Below are positions 1-11,332 of a stretch of DNA of 52,538 bases, one piece after another. The DNA comes from Corallococcus exercitus. Its GTDB lineage: Bacteria > Myxococcota > Myxococcia > Myxococcales > Myxococcaceae. The notes below the pieces were generated by a model. It was given only the letters and a program-made list of their open reading frames with translations. It was not told where the DNA came from and made no database searches. The number at the start of each line of letters is the position of its first letter. Within the stretch, counting starts at the first letter, position 1. The translations under genes were made by a program, and so were the position numbers. The DNA lies in contig NZ_RAVW01000010.1 in the NCBI RefSeq assembly GCF_003611585.1, positions 1 to 52,538 on the forward strand. The letters run 5' to 3'.

Positions 1-1125
<1,125 letters not shown>

Positions 1126-1129
1126 GTCG

Positions 1130-1241
1130 CTCTCTGTTGTACGGTCGGCGCGCCTCGTTGATCAACTCCCGCCGCTTCCACCACCTGACAGCGCGCGGCC
1201 GGAAGGTGAAGACCGTCCGCGTAGAGGAAGACGACCCATGA
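1130..1241 (+). pseudogene. 3' tail of a lost upstream gene, coupled to the next CDS
   Basis: After the transposase remnant, one frame encodes a basic then acidic tail (LINSRRFHHLTARGRKVKT, then ending VEEDDP) that does not look like IS91. It stops at TGA 1239-1241, which overlaps the ATG of the next gene in an ATGA arrangement. Such overlaps are typical of co-translated operon genes, so this is probably the surviving C-terminus of a gene whose 5' part was lost when the IS element arrived. The family is not recognisable from so short a piece, and the left boundary is approximate. Confidence 0.4.
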
Positions 1242-3307
1242 CCGGAGCACCCGCCCCCTCCGCGCCTGCCGCTGGTGCAACCCCGAACGCCCCGGCGCCC
1301 GAGCTGCAGATCGTCGGCGCAGTGTATGGTCTGGTAAACGTGACGAGCGCGGTCATCGCCGCGGTGAACCGCAACACAACACCGCAGTCGCTCTCGATCG
1401 ACGCCACGAACGAAAATTTCGGGGACACATGGCCGACCGTTACAAAGTCGCTTACCGTCGCCTACCGGTACAGCAGCACCGGCCCGGTCTCGGTCGCCGT
1501 CGTGAAAGAGAACGCCACGCTGACCATCGGCGCGGCAGAGTTCGAGGCGTACCGCGCGCGCCCGGCGGTGGATGACCCCGGTCCCCTGCTGCAGGTGCTG
1601 GCGGCGACGTACGGCCCGAGCGACGTGACCGCGACGGTTCGCACGCTCGTCGACGCCGCCACGCAGTCCCTGAGCCTGACCGCGAACAACGCTACGTTGG
1701 GCGACACCTGGCCGAACGTCACCAAGGCCCTGGTAATCGTCGCCGGCTATAGCGACTACGCACCGTTCATCGACGTCGTCCAGGAGAACGCCACGTACTT
1801 CGTCACGTATCGCCCGCCGCTCCGCGTGCTGAGCGCGTTCTGGGGACTGAGCGACGTCACGTCCATCGCGCAGGACAAGGTCCGCCGCCGCACGCTCAAC
1901 GTGGTAGCGAACGAAGATGTCTTTGGGACGCCGGAGGGGCCCTCGGCACCGGAAACCGCGACACTGAGCCTCGCCTACCAGTACGGCGACGAGCAGCCGA
2001 AGTTCCTCGTCGTTCCCGCAGGCGATGCGGTGGTCGTCGACTACAGCTACAGCGCTCAACGGCCGCCGTACCGGCCGCCGCCTGACCCGCTCACGCTGAC
2101 CGTCCTCGGAGCTGCGTACGGCAAGGCGGACGTGACCGCGCAGGTCCGCGCGCTCGTCAAGGCCAACGCCCTGCAGATCACGCCCAACAACGCGCTGTTC
2201 GTCGATAGCTGGCCGAACGTCCCCAAGACGTTCGCGATGACGTACGCGTGGGGACCGGACGTTCCGGTGGGGCGGGTGGTGGAGGAAGGCACGCAGTTCA
2301 CCGTCAGCGCGACCCTCCCCGCCGTCGAGCCCTCGCAGCTCATCTCTCTGGCCGGCCTGTTCAGCGACGGCGACGAGGTGGCCGTCCAGACGTGCACCGG
2401 GAGCTTCTGGGCGGTCGACACGACTTCGGGCCAGGTCCTCGCGAACGCGTTGGTCTCCGGGCCCACGACGCAGTTCACGACCCACCCGGTCACAGGGAAC
2501 CCGAGCCAGATGACGCTGACCGACCCGGGTGGCACCCCGGTCGTGCTCAAAGCGGACGGCACGCTGTACGTAGCGCCGGGCACCCCGGCCGTCTTCGTCG
2601 CCTCGTTGACTACGAACGGCACGGCGGCGCTCAGCGTCGTCGGCGCGACCTCGATGTTCGCCGCGGTCGGTCCGGGAAAGGCGATCGTCGCAGCGGGAAG
2701 CGACCTGCTGACGCTGCCCTCGACCTTCACGCTCCTCATGAACCCGACGCAGCAGGGGCGCGAGAGCCACCTGCGGGCGCTCGCGCTCCAGGACAAGGTG
2801 GGCGACTTCCCGCCTGAGCTGTGGCAGCTGTGGCCGATTGTCTATGACTTCACCTTCGGGTGGTTCTTGGCGCTCGGGCTCGGTCCGCTCCTGATCAGCC
2901 AAGAGGCGGCGCGCACAGGAGTGATGAGCCTGCTCATGGAGAACAAGAATGTCAGGGCGGTGATCGAGGCCGTCATCCTCATTGCCAAGCTGAATCCCGA
3001 GGCCAGCATCACCGCGGCGCTACTCTCTGTGCTACTGGTCATCGCGCAGGAGGGCCTCACGTGGCAGCTGTTCCGCCTCATGCTTGACGTCGGCTGGTTC
3101 GCTCTGCCGATGGTCATCGTCCAACTCGTCGAGTGGTTCGCGCCGGGCGGTCAGGCGGCCAAGGCAGCGCAGATCGCCGTCTCGTTCGCTGGCTGGGCGT
3201 ACACGACGACGACCGACGTTCTGACATACATCAACTCGGGCGCGGTGCCGGGCGAGGGCGGGATCCCAGCCTCGGTTGTGCCGGCACCTGCCTGGTCTGG
3301 AGGGTGA
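1238..3307 (+). CDS. Four-repeat DUF3395-like protein with hydrophobic helical C-terminus
   Basis: A 689-aa protein. Four tandem repeats of about 75 aa begin near residues 23, 118, 195 and 285. Each follows the pattern L-x-V-L-x-A-x-Y-G-x-x-D-V-T, then N-N-x-x-x-G-D-T-W-P-N-V-x-K, a beta strand, and V-x-E-x-A-T. This resembles the DUF3395/DnaJC11 C-terminal-like module; the third copy is the most divergent. Residues about 360-520 look beta-rich. The C-terminus is hydrophobic and helical (about 533-552 and 589-637), with no N-terminal signal peptide. The start ATG overlaps the preceding stop, with AGAGGAAG upstream. The gene lies between an IS91 remnant and a truncated porin, so it is probably acquired. 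No function is established; membrane insertion or binding is only a guess. Confidence 0.75.
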   Translation: MTGAPAPSAPAAGATPNAPAPELQIVGAVYGLVNVTSAVIAAVNRNTTPQSLSIDATNENFGDTWPTVTKSLTVAYRYSSTGPVSVAVVKENATLTIGAAEFEAYRARPAVDDPGPLLQVLAATYGPSDVTATVRTLVDAATQSLSLTANNATLGDTWPNVTKALVIVAGYSDYAPFIDVVQENATYFVTYRPPLRVLSAFWGLSDVTSIAQDKVRRRTLNVVANEDVFGTPEGPSAPETATLSLAYQYGDEQPKFLVVPAGDAVVVDYSYSAQRPPYRPPPDPLTLTVLGAAYGKADVTAQVRALVKANALQITPNNALFVDSWPNVPKTFAMTYAWGPDVPVGRVVEEGTQFTVSATLPAVEPSQLISLAGLFSDGDEVAVQTCTGSFWAVDTTSGQVLANALVSGPTTQFTTHPVTGNPSQMTLTDPGGTPVVLKADGTLYVAPGTPAVFVASLTTNGTAALSVVGATSMFAAVGPGKAIVAAGSDLLTLPSTFTLLMNPTQQGRESHLRALALQDKVGDFPPELWQLWPIVYDFTFGWFLALGLGPLLISQEAARTGVMSLLMENKNVRAVIEAVILIAKLNPEASITAALLSVLLVIAQEGLTWQLFRLMLDVGWFALPMVIVQLVEWFAPGGQAAKAAQIAVSFAGWAYTTTTDVLTYINSGAVPGEGGIPASVVPAPAWSGG

Positions 3308-3360
3308 ACGGTGCCCACCTGGTCGGCGTCATGGGGCGCCAGCGGGGAGAGCGCCAACGG

Positions 3361-3648
3361 CCCAAGCCCCGCCGCCCCTTCGACCCCAAGACGGGCAAGG
3401 GCGGCGCGCTGGAGCTCTCCCTGCGCTACCAGGGCCTGGACATGGATGACGACGCGTTCCCCGTCTTCGCGGACCCGACCCGCTCCGTGAGCCGGGCCCG
3501 GGGTTTCGGTGTCGCCACGCTGATTGCCTTCAACCGCCGCGTGCGCTTCGCGTTGAACTACCACCGCACGGACTACGTGGGCGGGGCCCTGGACGGTGAC
3601 AGGGAAGCAGAGAACGTCGTGCTGTCCCGGTTCCAGGTCGCGTTCTGA
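3361..3648 (+). pseudogene. 3' fragment of a phosphate-selective porin (OprO/OprP-like)
   Basis: This segment encodes only the last ~95 residues of an OprO/OprP-type trimeric porin. Hallmarks are RPFDPKTGKGGALELSLRY, then FADPTRSVSRARGFGV, NRRVRFALNYHRTDY, GDREAENVVLSRF and the terminal beta-strand ending QVAF with a final Phe, as outer-membrane barrels need for assembly. Full family members are several times longer and carry a signal peptide. Nothing porin-like lies upstream in this frame, where the 689-aa gene ends at 3307. The remainder was evidently cut off by the inserted segment. The left boundary is uncertain by about 30 bases. Confidence 0.75.
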
Positions 3649-3714
3649 TTTGGTGGTCGTTCCCCTGTTGTGTTGTTTCGCGTGCGGTCCCTCAATTTTT
3701 AGCGAGGAGTACGG

Positions 3715-4185
3715 TCAGGCTTCATCGTCCGGCAGGAGCGTCCGAAGAAACTCGTCATCGGGACCGAGCGGACGCCAACCGGCCGGAGGCGGATTGGCCA
3801 GGAGTGCGCCGCTAGCACTCCTTACACGCTCCACCAGGGGTTCTGGGGTGTATGCCGACCATTGGCCGAGTGCTATCGCGACCTCCAGGCGGGCATCATC
3901 ATTCAGCACATCTGGCCAGCCGTTGGGGAGGACATCCGACAGTTCGCGAACAAGCTGTCCGCGAGCCAATCGAGTGAGCTTCTTGCCGCGCTCAGCCTCA
4001 GCGACCAACCCTTTGAACACCTGGACGCCGGCAATGTCGTCCGGGCCAAGTTCCTCTGCAAGAGCGACGAGTGACGCCGTGGGGCGATCTTCAGCAAAGG
4101 CGGTGACCGAGTCGTACCCCCGCTCACGGATGCGCTCATACAGGCGGGCGATCCAATTCCCCTGCCACGAGCGTCCATCGGTCAT
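3715..4185 (-). CDS. Putative immunity protein for the adjacent lipoprotein toxin
   Basis: A 156-aa soluble acidic protein beginning MTDGRSWQGNW. The start ATG (4185-4183) overlaps the TGA of the toxin gene by four bases, so the two are almost certainly co-translated. That layout fits an immunity gene following its toxin, as in the sitA-sitI cassettes of Myxococcus xanthus. No signal peptide, transmembrane segment or catalytic motif is visible; Trp- and Glu/Asp-rich helices are predicted. It would act in the cytoplasm by binding the toxin's C-terminal domain. The family is not recognised from sequence alone, so the role is inferred from position and size. Confidence 0.7.
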   Translation of the reverse strand: MTDGRSWQGNWIARLYERIRERGYDSVTAFAEDRPTASLVALAEELGPDDIAGVQVFKGLVAEAERGKKLTRLARGQLVRELSDVLPNGWPDVLNDDARLEVAIALGQWSAYTPEPLVERVRSASGALLANPPPAGWRPLGPDDEFLRTLLPDDEA

Positions 4186-5702
4186 CGGCTTCTCCCGGGA
4201 GTGAAGTTCATTGGGATATCGTAGGCCTTCATATTCTTGCCGACGATCTTGAGGATCGCATCTCGCGTCAACGGCCTCCCGGCGCTGGCCTCGGCAACTT
4301 GGAGCGCGCGCATGATCCTTCTGTTCCACTCGTCGGGCCACATGCGCCCCAGCTTCCAGTCTCCCCCTCCGTGAATCGCCTCGTGGTGGGCCTGCTCCAG
4401 GCGGACACAGAACTGGTCGATGTCCATGTCGCCCTTGAAGCCGCGCTGCTCGAACCACTCGCGGTGCTCCTTCGGCAGGACGTGGTGCTTGGGGGCATCG
4501 GACATGCCCGCCCCTGCCTTTCCCGTGACGTGCATGCCGCGCACCTCGGGACTGTCCCCCAGCGCCTCTCGCACGCCCTCGGGCAAGTCCTGATGCGCCT
4601 GCGCCATCGTGACCTGTCCGCCCTGAATGAGAACAGCCGCGCCGACGGCAGGCACGGAGATGACGCCCGCCTGCACCAGCCTTCGCATCATTTCCACCCA
4701 CTCGGCGGAGACCACCAGCCGCGAGCCCACCATGACGCCGCCTGAACTCATTGCCAGTCCCACGCCGAGCGCCGCAGGGGCCGAGGGCGGCACGCGTGGC
4801 AGGGCCATCTTCATCGTGGAGATCATCGTGACCATCTCCACCGCTTGCATCGCCGCGATGACCTGCCCGCCAAGCTTCAGGGTCTCGCGGGTCTCCCGTT
4901 GGAGTGTGTCGAATTCACGCGTCAGCTTCCCCATCAGCTCGGGCATCGCGGTTGTCGCCGCCTCCACCCGCTCCGGGTCCAGTGAGGCAAGGTCCGTCAG
5001 CGTGGGCTCCATCAGCCCCTGCACGCGATACAGGTCCGCGAAGAGCTTCTCGGCACTGCACATAGGGCAGTTGCGAAGTACGGCGTCCGCGAGGTGCAGG
5101 AAGTCCACCCAGGTGGCCAGCAGGAGCGTTCCGAATTGGGCCGCCTGGAGCTTCGGCCCCGTCATGCGAAGCAGGCCCAGCTCCATGTCCGTGTCGCCAA
5201 CTTCCGAGGCCACTTCCGTCAACGCGGTGGCGCTCCCAAGCGCGCCATGAAGCCACGTTACCTGCTTGGAGCCCTGGTCGAGGTAGCGCGTGAAGACGCC
5301 GGTGAGACTCCAGCCCCAGGGGTCCGGAGGACGGGCCGCCAGCTTGGTGAACGCGGCCTCGACGCGGGTCACGGAGCCCTTCACGTCTTTCGTCGCGTCG
5401 AGGACTGCCTGCCGCGTCAATGCATTGCTCCGGACCCCGCCCCCGACAGTTCCGCCTCCCACGGCGGTCACGTCGTCACGCGGCTGCTGGCGGCGCAGGA
5501 GCCGTTGCTCGGGCCCAGCAAGCGCGCGCGGGAGGAAATTCTGGGCGCGCGGGGGCTCATCGTTCGGAGCTTCCACCCACGCGGGCGAGGAGTCCTCTCG
5601 CGGTGCATAGCTCAAGCTTTGGCCTCGCCCATGCGCTTGCGGCACAGAGGCGCATCCCGTGGCCAGTAGCACCAGGGCCAGCAAGAGGGCATCAGCGCGC
5701 AT
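4182..5702 (-). CDS. SitA/TIGR02269-type lipoprotein toxin with HNH-like C-terminal domain
   Basis: A 506-aa lipoprotein. The signal peptide ends in the lipobox LLATGC (Cys17). A long family-typical middle follows, with hydrophobic Gly/Ala/Met-rich stretches around residues 275-375. The C-terminal ~100 residues contain KHHVLPKEHREWF (His406-His407) and then DIDQFCVRLEQAHHEAIHGG. That H-H-x-x-P ... H-x-x-x-H pattern resembles HNH/EndoVII-type polymorphic nuclease toxins. The whole matches the M. xanthus paralogous lipoprotein family TIGR02269/DUF2380. Known SitA toxins are passed between sister cells by TraAB-dependent outer-membrane exchange and poison non-kin. It overlaps the upstream barrel gene by 11 bases and the downstream immunity gene by four. 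Nuclease activity is inferred. Confidence 0.8.
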   Translation of the reverse strand: MRADALLLALVLLATGCASVPQAHGRGQSLSYAPREDSSPAWVEAPNDEPPRAQNFLPRALAGPEQRLLRRQQPRDDVTAVGGGTVGGGVRSNALTRQAVLDATKDVKGSVTRVEAAFTKLAARPPDPWGWSLTGVFTRYLDQGSKQVTWLHGALGSATALTEVASEVGDTDMELGLLRMTGPKLQAAQFGTLLLATWVDFLHLADAVLRNCPMCSAEKLFADLYRVQGLMEPTLTDLASLDPERVEAATTAMPELMGKLTREFDTLQRETRETLKLGGQVIAAMQAVEMVTMISTMKMALPRVPPSAPAALGVGLAMSSGGVMVGSRLVVSAEWVEMMRRLVQAGVISVPAVGAAVLIQGGQVTMAQAHQDLPEGVREALGDSPEVRGMHVTGKAGAGMSDAPKHHVLPKEHREWFEQRGFKGDMDIDQFCVRLEQAHHEAIHGGGDWKLGRMWPDEWNRRIMRALQVAEASAGRPLTRDAILKIVGKNMKAYDIPMNFTPGRSR

Positions 5703-7032
5703 TGTCCACCCCCAAGCCCACCGAGGCGAAAGCCCCCGGCCGCAGCGTCCCCTCCGGCGTGGGGAAGAGCAGCGTGCCGCCCGTCCCCATCGCGTAGAGT
5801 TTCCCGCCCAGCAATCGCCAGCGGGCTTCGGCGGCCCCCAGGTAGCGCGCCCCGGGCCGCACCATGCCCACTCCGAGCCCCTTCAACGCCACTTCGAGGC
5901 TGCGCGCGAAGAGCTGCACCGCCACGCGCCCGTCCACGTCGATGCGGCCCCAGTTGAAGGCCTCCACCCCCAGCGACAGCTTCAGGTGCTTGGAGAGGCC
6001 GCCGTAGCGGACCGCGTCCCAGCCCACCTCCGCCTCGCCATAGGCGGAAGTCCCGTCCGGGAAGAGGGCCTCCGCCAGTGGCACGCCCTCCGGCCCCGCC
6101 GCGTGGAAGCGCGCCAGCTCGTAGTCCGGGCCGAAGTATCCCTGTCGGAAGCCACCATGCTGCCTGCGCACCTCCAACCGCAGCCGCATGTCCAGCGTGG
6201 GTGTCACCGCATCCGCGCCCGCACCCACCACCGCACCCCATGCGCCGCTCGCACCGGGCCGTCCGCCCCAACCGGCAAGCAGGTGGGCCTCGAAGCCCGG
6301 CCGCACCACCACCACGGCGGTTGCGTCCAGGTGCGCCAGCGTCACCGGAGGCGCGCGACCTCCGGCCTCCCCCCAGTCATGCACCGCCGACAGCGCCAGC
6401 GTGTACCGGCCCTGCGCGCGGGGCTGGCCGAAGAGGACGTGCTCCAGGTCCAGCGCGACTTCCGCCCCCATGAGTCGCGCGCCCAGTACGTCCGAGGCGA
6501 ACGCCTGCGTATAGAGGGGCCCCAGCGTGCCCGTGAGGAAGCCGCCCACTGGGTGGTAGTCGGGATTGCTTCGGTTGGAGTAGCGCCGCACGAGGTGCGC
6601 GGACAGCAGGCTGTAGGACTCCAGCGCGCCGAACCAGACGCCCACGGGCGCGTCGTTCGAGCCCAGCTTGAGGCCGCGCACCACCTGCCCGAAGTCAGAG
6701 AGGCTGTCCCAGTCCTCGCGTCGCACGAAGCCCGCGGCCCCACCACCGCCCCAGAGGCGCAACCGCACGGGTGTGCCCAGGTTGAGGCCGAAGTCCTCGC
6801 CTCCGTCGAGAATGAGGGTCGGCTCCACCTGGAGGAAGCCCTCGTCCGTGCCGATGCCCGTGCGCGGCAGGAAGGACAACGTCGTCGCCTCCATGCGCAG
6901 CAGGTTGCGCCAGGCCTCGTCCCGTGGGCGCCGTTCCTCCTCCACCGGTGGCACCTCCGGGACGTCCTCGGCCCATGCGGCGACCGGCAACAGCAGCCAC
7001 AGCCAGACAGCCCCACTTCGCGTCATTCGCAT
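5692..7032 (-). CDS. Predicted outer-membrane beta-barrel accessory protein of the toxin cassette
   Basis: A 446-aa exported protein. The signal peptide (SGAVWLWLLLPVAAWA) is cleaved before EDVPEVPP. The rest is rich in alternating polar/hydrophobic strands, Gly and aromatics (LRLWGGGGAAGF, VGVWFGALESYSLLSAHL, YGEAEVGWDAVRYGG), as in outer-membrane barrels. The terminus, GAFASVGLGVDNAR, lacks the usual final Phe. It is the first gene of the cassette and overlaps the toxin gene by 11 bases. Accessory genes upstream of sitA are known in M. xanthus, but equivalence is not shown here. The start could be ATG 7032 or ATG 7026; a GGGGGC stretch precedes both. A role in exporting or presenting the toxin is inference. 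Confidence 0.75.
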   Translation of the reverse strand: MRMTRSGAVWLWLLLPVAAWAEDVPEVPPVEEERRPRDEAWRNLLRMEATTLSFLPRTGIGTDEGFLQVEPTLILDGGEDFGLNLGTPVRLRLWGGGGAAGFVRREDWDSLSDFGQVVRGLKLGSNDAPVGVWFGALESYSLLSAHLVRRYSNRSNPDYHPVGGFLTGTLGPLYTQAFASDVLGARLMGAEVALDLEHVLFGQPRAQGRYTLALSAVHDWGEAGGRAPPVTLAHLDATAVVVVRPGFEAHLLAGWGGRPGASGAWGAVVGAGADAVTPTLDMRLRLEVRRQHGGFRQGYFGPDYELARFHAAGPEGVPLAEALFPDGTSAYGEAEVGWDAVRYGGLSKHLKLSLGVEAFNWGRIDVDGRVAVQLFARSLEVALKGLGVGMVRPGARYLGAAEARWRLLGGKLYAMGTGGTLLFPTPEGTLRPGAFASVGLGVDNAR

Positions 7033-7166
7033 CCACGCCCCCTGGGATTGACTCCTCCGAGGAGAGCAAAGGACACACGGCTGACATTCAGCCCGGCCCC
7101 CGCAGGCCCCGCGCCGCTATCCAGGGGTGAAGGGAAGGAGGGCCGGCCGCATCGGGCCCGCGACGG

Positions 7167-7650
7167 CTAATGGCGCGTCATTCGCAGGGCGCCCGGTCCC
7201 GGCTCTGTCGTCGTCTCGTCCGCGCTGCGCAGCGGGTGCGGCTCCGTGCGGATGGCGTCCTGACTCAGCAACGGAAAGGCTGGGACGATGCCACCCTCGT
7301 CCTCCAGCAGATTCAGTTCCTCCATGGCCTCGCCGCCTTCAAAGAGGGCGGTCTCTACCTCCTTCACCGCATACGCCGCGCTGTACGGCCCCAGCCGCAC
7401 GAGCTGCCCGCGCAACTCCAACTCCAGCGCCGCCGCTGTCGGGTAGCGAGACGCCGGCTCCCGGCACAGCAGCCGGAGGAAGACGGAGCGCAGCGAGGTG
7501 GACAGCCCGAACGCGGTTTCCTTCACGTCCTTGCCGCTGAACACCATGGCGCGCTGGACGGTGTCCTCCACGAAGGGTGGCAGGTGCATGTCCATCGTCG
7601 TGGCCAGTGCCGCGAGCCCGCGTTGGCTCTGCTCCCGCGAGAGCCAGTGG
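7167..7650 (-). pseudogene. C-terminal fragment of a Ser/Thr kinase-like protein
   Basis: An open minus-strand frame runs from the tRNA 3' end at 7650 to TAG at 7169-7167. It encodes about 160 residues. The recognisable part resembles the end of a protein-kinase C-lobe: AMVFSGKDVKETAFGLS, then LLCREPASRYPTAAALELEL, as in the last helices of bacterial Hanks-type kinases. A polar tail of about 70 aa follows. The nucleotide-binding lobe, HRD and DFG motifs are all absent and the frame starts at the tRNA fragment, so this is a truncated remnant. An internal ATG at 7595 could still allow a 142-aa product, but nothing supports its function. Confidence 0.6.
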
Positions 7651-7685
7651 CGAGGAGTACGGGACTCGAACCCGTATCCCCGCGC
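7648..7685 (-). other. 3' end of a tRNA gene (truncated); possible attachment-site scar
   Basis: Read on the minus strand, the sequence ends ACGGG-TTCGAGT-CCCGT, then ACTCCTC, G and CCA. That is a perfect 5-bp T-stem, a canonical T-loop, a 7-nt acceptor 3' strand, a discriminator base and an encoded CCA. The 5' half of a tRNA (acceptor 5' strand GAGGAGT, D-arm, anticodon arm) is missing, because the bases to the right belong to the end of the response-regulator gene. Such 3' fragments are typical left-overs of tRNA-targeting integrases. The amino-acid identity cannot be determined. It coincides with the break point of the kinase fragment. Confidence 0.7.
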
Positions 7686-7692
7686 ACCGCCG

Positions 7693-9032
<1,340 letters not shown>

Positions 9033-9036
<4 letters not shown>

Positions 9037-11162
9037 GATACCTGTGACTTCGGAAGGAGCCCGGCGATCACAACCGGGGGGAGGGCGGGCAACAGGATGG
9101 TCACCTCGGCGCCTCCCTGGGGATGGTTGGACAGACGGATGCGCCCCTGGTGCTCCTCCAGGATGCGCTGGACGATGGACAGCCCCAGGCCGGTGCCTCC
9201 CCGGCGCTTGCTGAAGAAGGGCTCGAAGACGTGGGGCAGGTCCTCGCTCTTGAAGCCGGGCCCTCCATCGTGGACGGTGCAGCGCACCCACGGGCGGCCC
9301 GCCTCCTCCACGGCCTCCGCCGTCACGTGGACGGTGGCGCCCTGGGGCGAGTGCTGCACGGCGTTCTCCACCACGTTGCGGAAGACGTGGAACAGGCGGC
9401 GCGCGTCCATGCGCACCGGTGGCAGCGCGTCCGACAGCTCGCGCGTGAGCTTCACGGAGGCCTTGTCGCCGGACAGCGCGCAGGCGGACAGGGCCTCGGC
9501 GACCACCGGGCCCACGGCGCCGTCCGTCCACTCGCCCCGGGTGGGACGGCCGTACTCGAACAGCTCCTGGGTGAGGTGGGTGAGGCGGCGCACCTCGCCG
9601 CGCAGCACGTCCAGGTAGGGCTTCAGCTCTGGCTGGGCGCCGTAGGTGGCCTCCACCGCGTCCACGACGGCGGAGATGGAGAAGAGGGGGTTGCGCACCT
9701 CGTGGGCCACGCCCGCGACGATGGCGCCCATGGCGGCCATTGTTTCACCGCGCCGCACGTGGGCCTGCAGCTCCAGCAGCCGGGTGATCTCCGTGGCCAC
9801 CAGGATGATGCGGGGCTCTCCACTGGCCTGCTCATCCACCCAGGCGGCCGCCAGCTCCCAGGTGCGTCCGGACTCCGCGTCGTGCACCTGGCGGCTGGCG
9901 CTGCCGTGCGTCGCGCGCAGCTCCTCCACCAGCGGTCCCGCGCTGGACCAGGGCGGCGCCCCGTCGGTCGCGGACAACGGCTGGCCGGACGGGTCCGCCT
10001 CCCGGAAGAGCACGCGGGCGGCGTCGTTGAGCCGGTGGATGATGCCGTCCGCCGTCAGCACCAGCAGCGGCGAGGACACCGCGTCGAAGGTGCGGCGCCA
10101 CTCCGTCGCGGAGCGGCGGAAGCTGTCGTTCAGCCGCTGGCGCAGGTCGTCCGCGAGGCGCCGGTCGGTGATGTCGGTGACAACGCAGCCCAGGTGCACG
10201 CCGCCCCGGTCGTCCAGGCCGGAGGCCGCGGCGCGGCTGCGCACCCAGCGCAGGCGCCCGTCCGCGCAGATGATGCGGTGCTCGATCTCCACCTCCGTGC
10301 TCGGGGCCAGGGCCAGGGACTCGATGCACTCGCGGTAGCGCGTGCGGTCCTCCGGGTGGATCATCTCCGACCATAGCGGGGAGGGCGTGCCCTGCGGGCC
10401 GCTGCCGGTGAAGGCGCTGGCCGGGTAGCCGGTGGTGCGCTCGATGACGGGCGTGCAGTAGAAGTCACGCAACACGCCGTCCCGCAGCTTCCCACCCCAC
10501 AGGTAGTCCGGCAGCGACCGGGTGAGCACGTCCAGGCGCCCCTCGTGCTCCTGGAGCGACGCCTCCGCGCGCATCCGCTCCGTGACCTCCGACAGGGCCG
10601 CGATGACGCCCAGCACCGCGCCGCCCGCGCCGCGCACGCGCGAATAGCTCCCGAACCAGAAGCGCGTCTCGCCAGGGGCCGCGGGCGTCTCCACCTGGAG
10701 GCTGAGGTCCTGCAGGGGCGCGTCCGACTCCAGCGCACGGGCGAGCCGGGGCGCCAGCGCGGTGCCCAGCGCGGGCAGCACCTCCGAGACGTGGCGGCCC
10801 AGGTGCGCCTCCGCGGGCAGGCCATTCATCGCGGCGAGCGCGGCGTTGACGTGCACGTACTTCAGGTCGCGGTCATAGAACGCGAAGCCCACCGGGGTGA
10901 TGGTCATGACCGCGTCGCGCAGCGCCCGCGCGTCGTCCACCTGTTCGCGCAGCCGGGTGCCCTCGTGCTCGCTCCGGGCCAGGGCGCGCAGCGCGGCCGC
11001 GGCGCCCACCGCCGCCAGCACGAACGCGCTCACCGCCAGCACGGCGATGCGAGGCCCCGGGGCCAGGCTTCCGCTCCACGCCCCCACCACGGCCATGAAC
11101 ACCGCGCACGCGGCGGCGACGGCGGTGATCCGGAGGAGCGGGGAAGGAGAGGGCGAGGACAT
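9033..11162 (-). CDS. PAS-containing membrane sensor histidine kinase
   Basis: A 709-aa kinase. Two N-terminal transmembrane helices (about residues 10-30 and 37-60) enclose only a short loop. About three PAS-like segments follow (one around GFAFYDRDLKYVHVNAA; a second ending CVVTDITDRRLADD, the classic PAC tail; a third around SPLLVLTADGIIHRLND). The transmitter has H-box GVAHEVRNPLFSI with His487, N-box NVVENAVQHS, and ATP-lid motifs DGGPGF and GGTGLGL. It should autophosphorylate and signal to the NtrC-type regulator, whose start codon overlaps its stop. With little extracytoplasmic sequence, sensing is probably by the PAS domains; the signal is unknown. No strong ribosome-binding site precedes the ATG. 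Confidence 0.93.
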
Positions 11163-11332
11163 GGCGCGCGGGAAGCGCGCCTTACTTTAGGGGTCCTCGC
11201 ATCGACACGCGAACCCCGCCAACGCAGGCGTTGGACGAAGGTCCAGGGAAGCCCTCCCTCCCGGTGAACAAGGTGGAACGCCCGGTGCGCGGGACCTGTG
11301 GAAACCCCCGAGCCGCGCGGACGCGTGCAATC

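Noticed and set aside
7061-7073. Short palindrome CTCCT-CCG-AGGAG upstream of the beta-barrel gene
   Set aside because: Five-base arms are too short to support an operator or terminator in DNA this GC-rich; part of it may simply be Shine-Dalgarno-like sequence.
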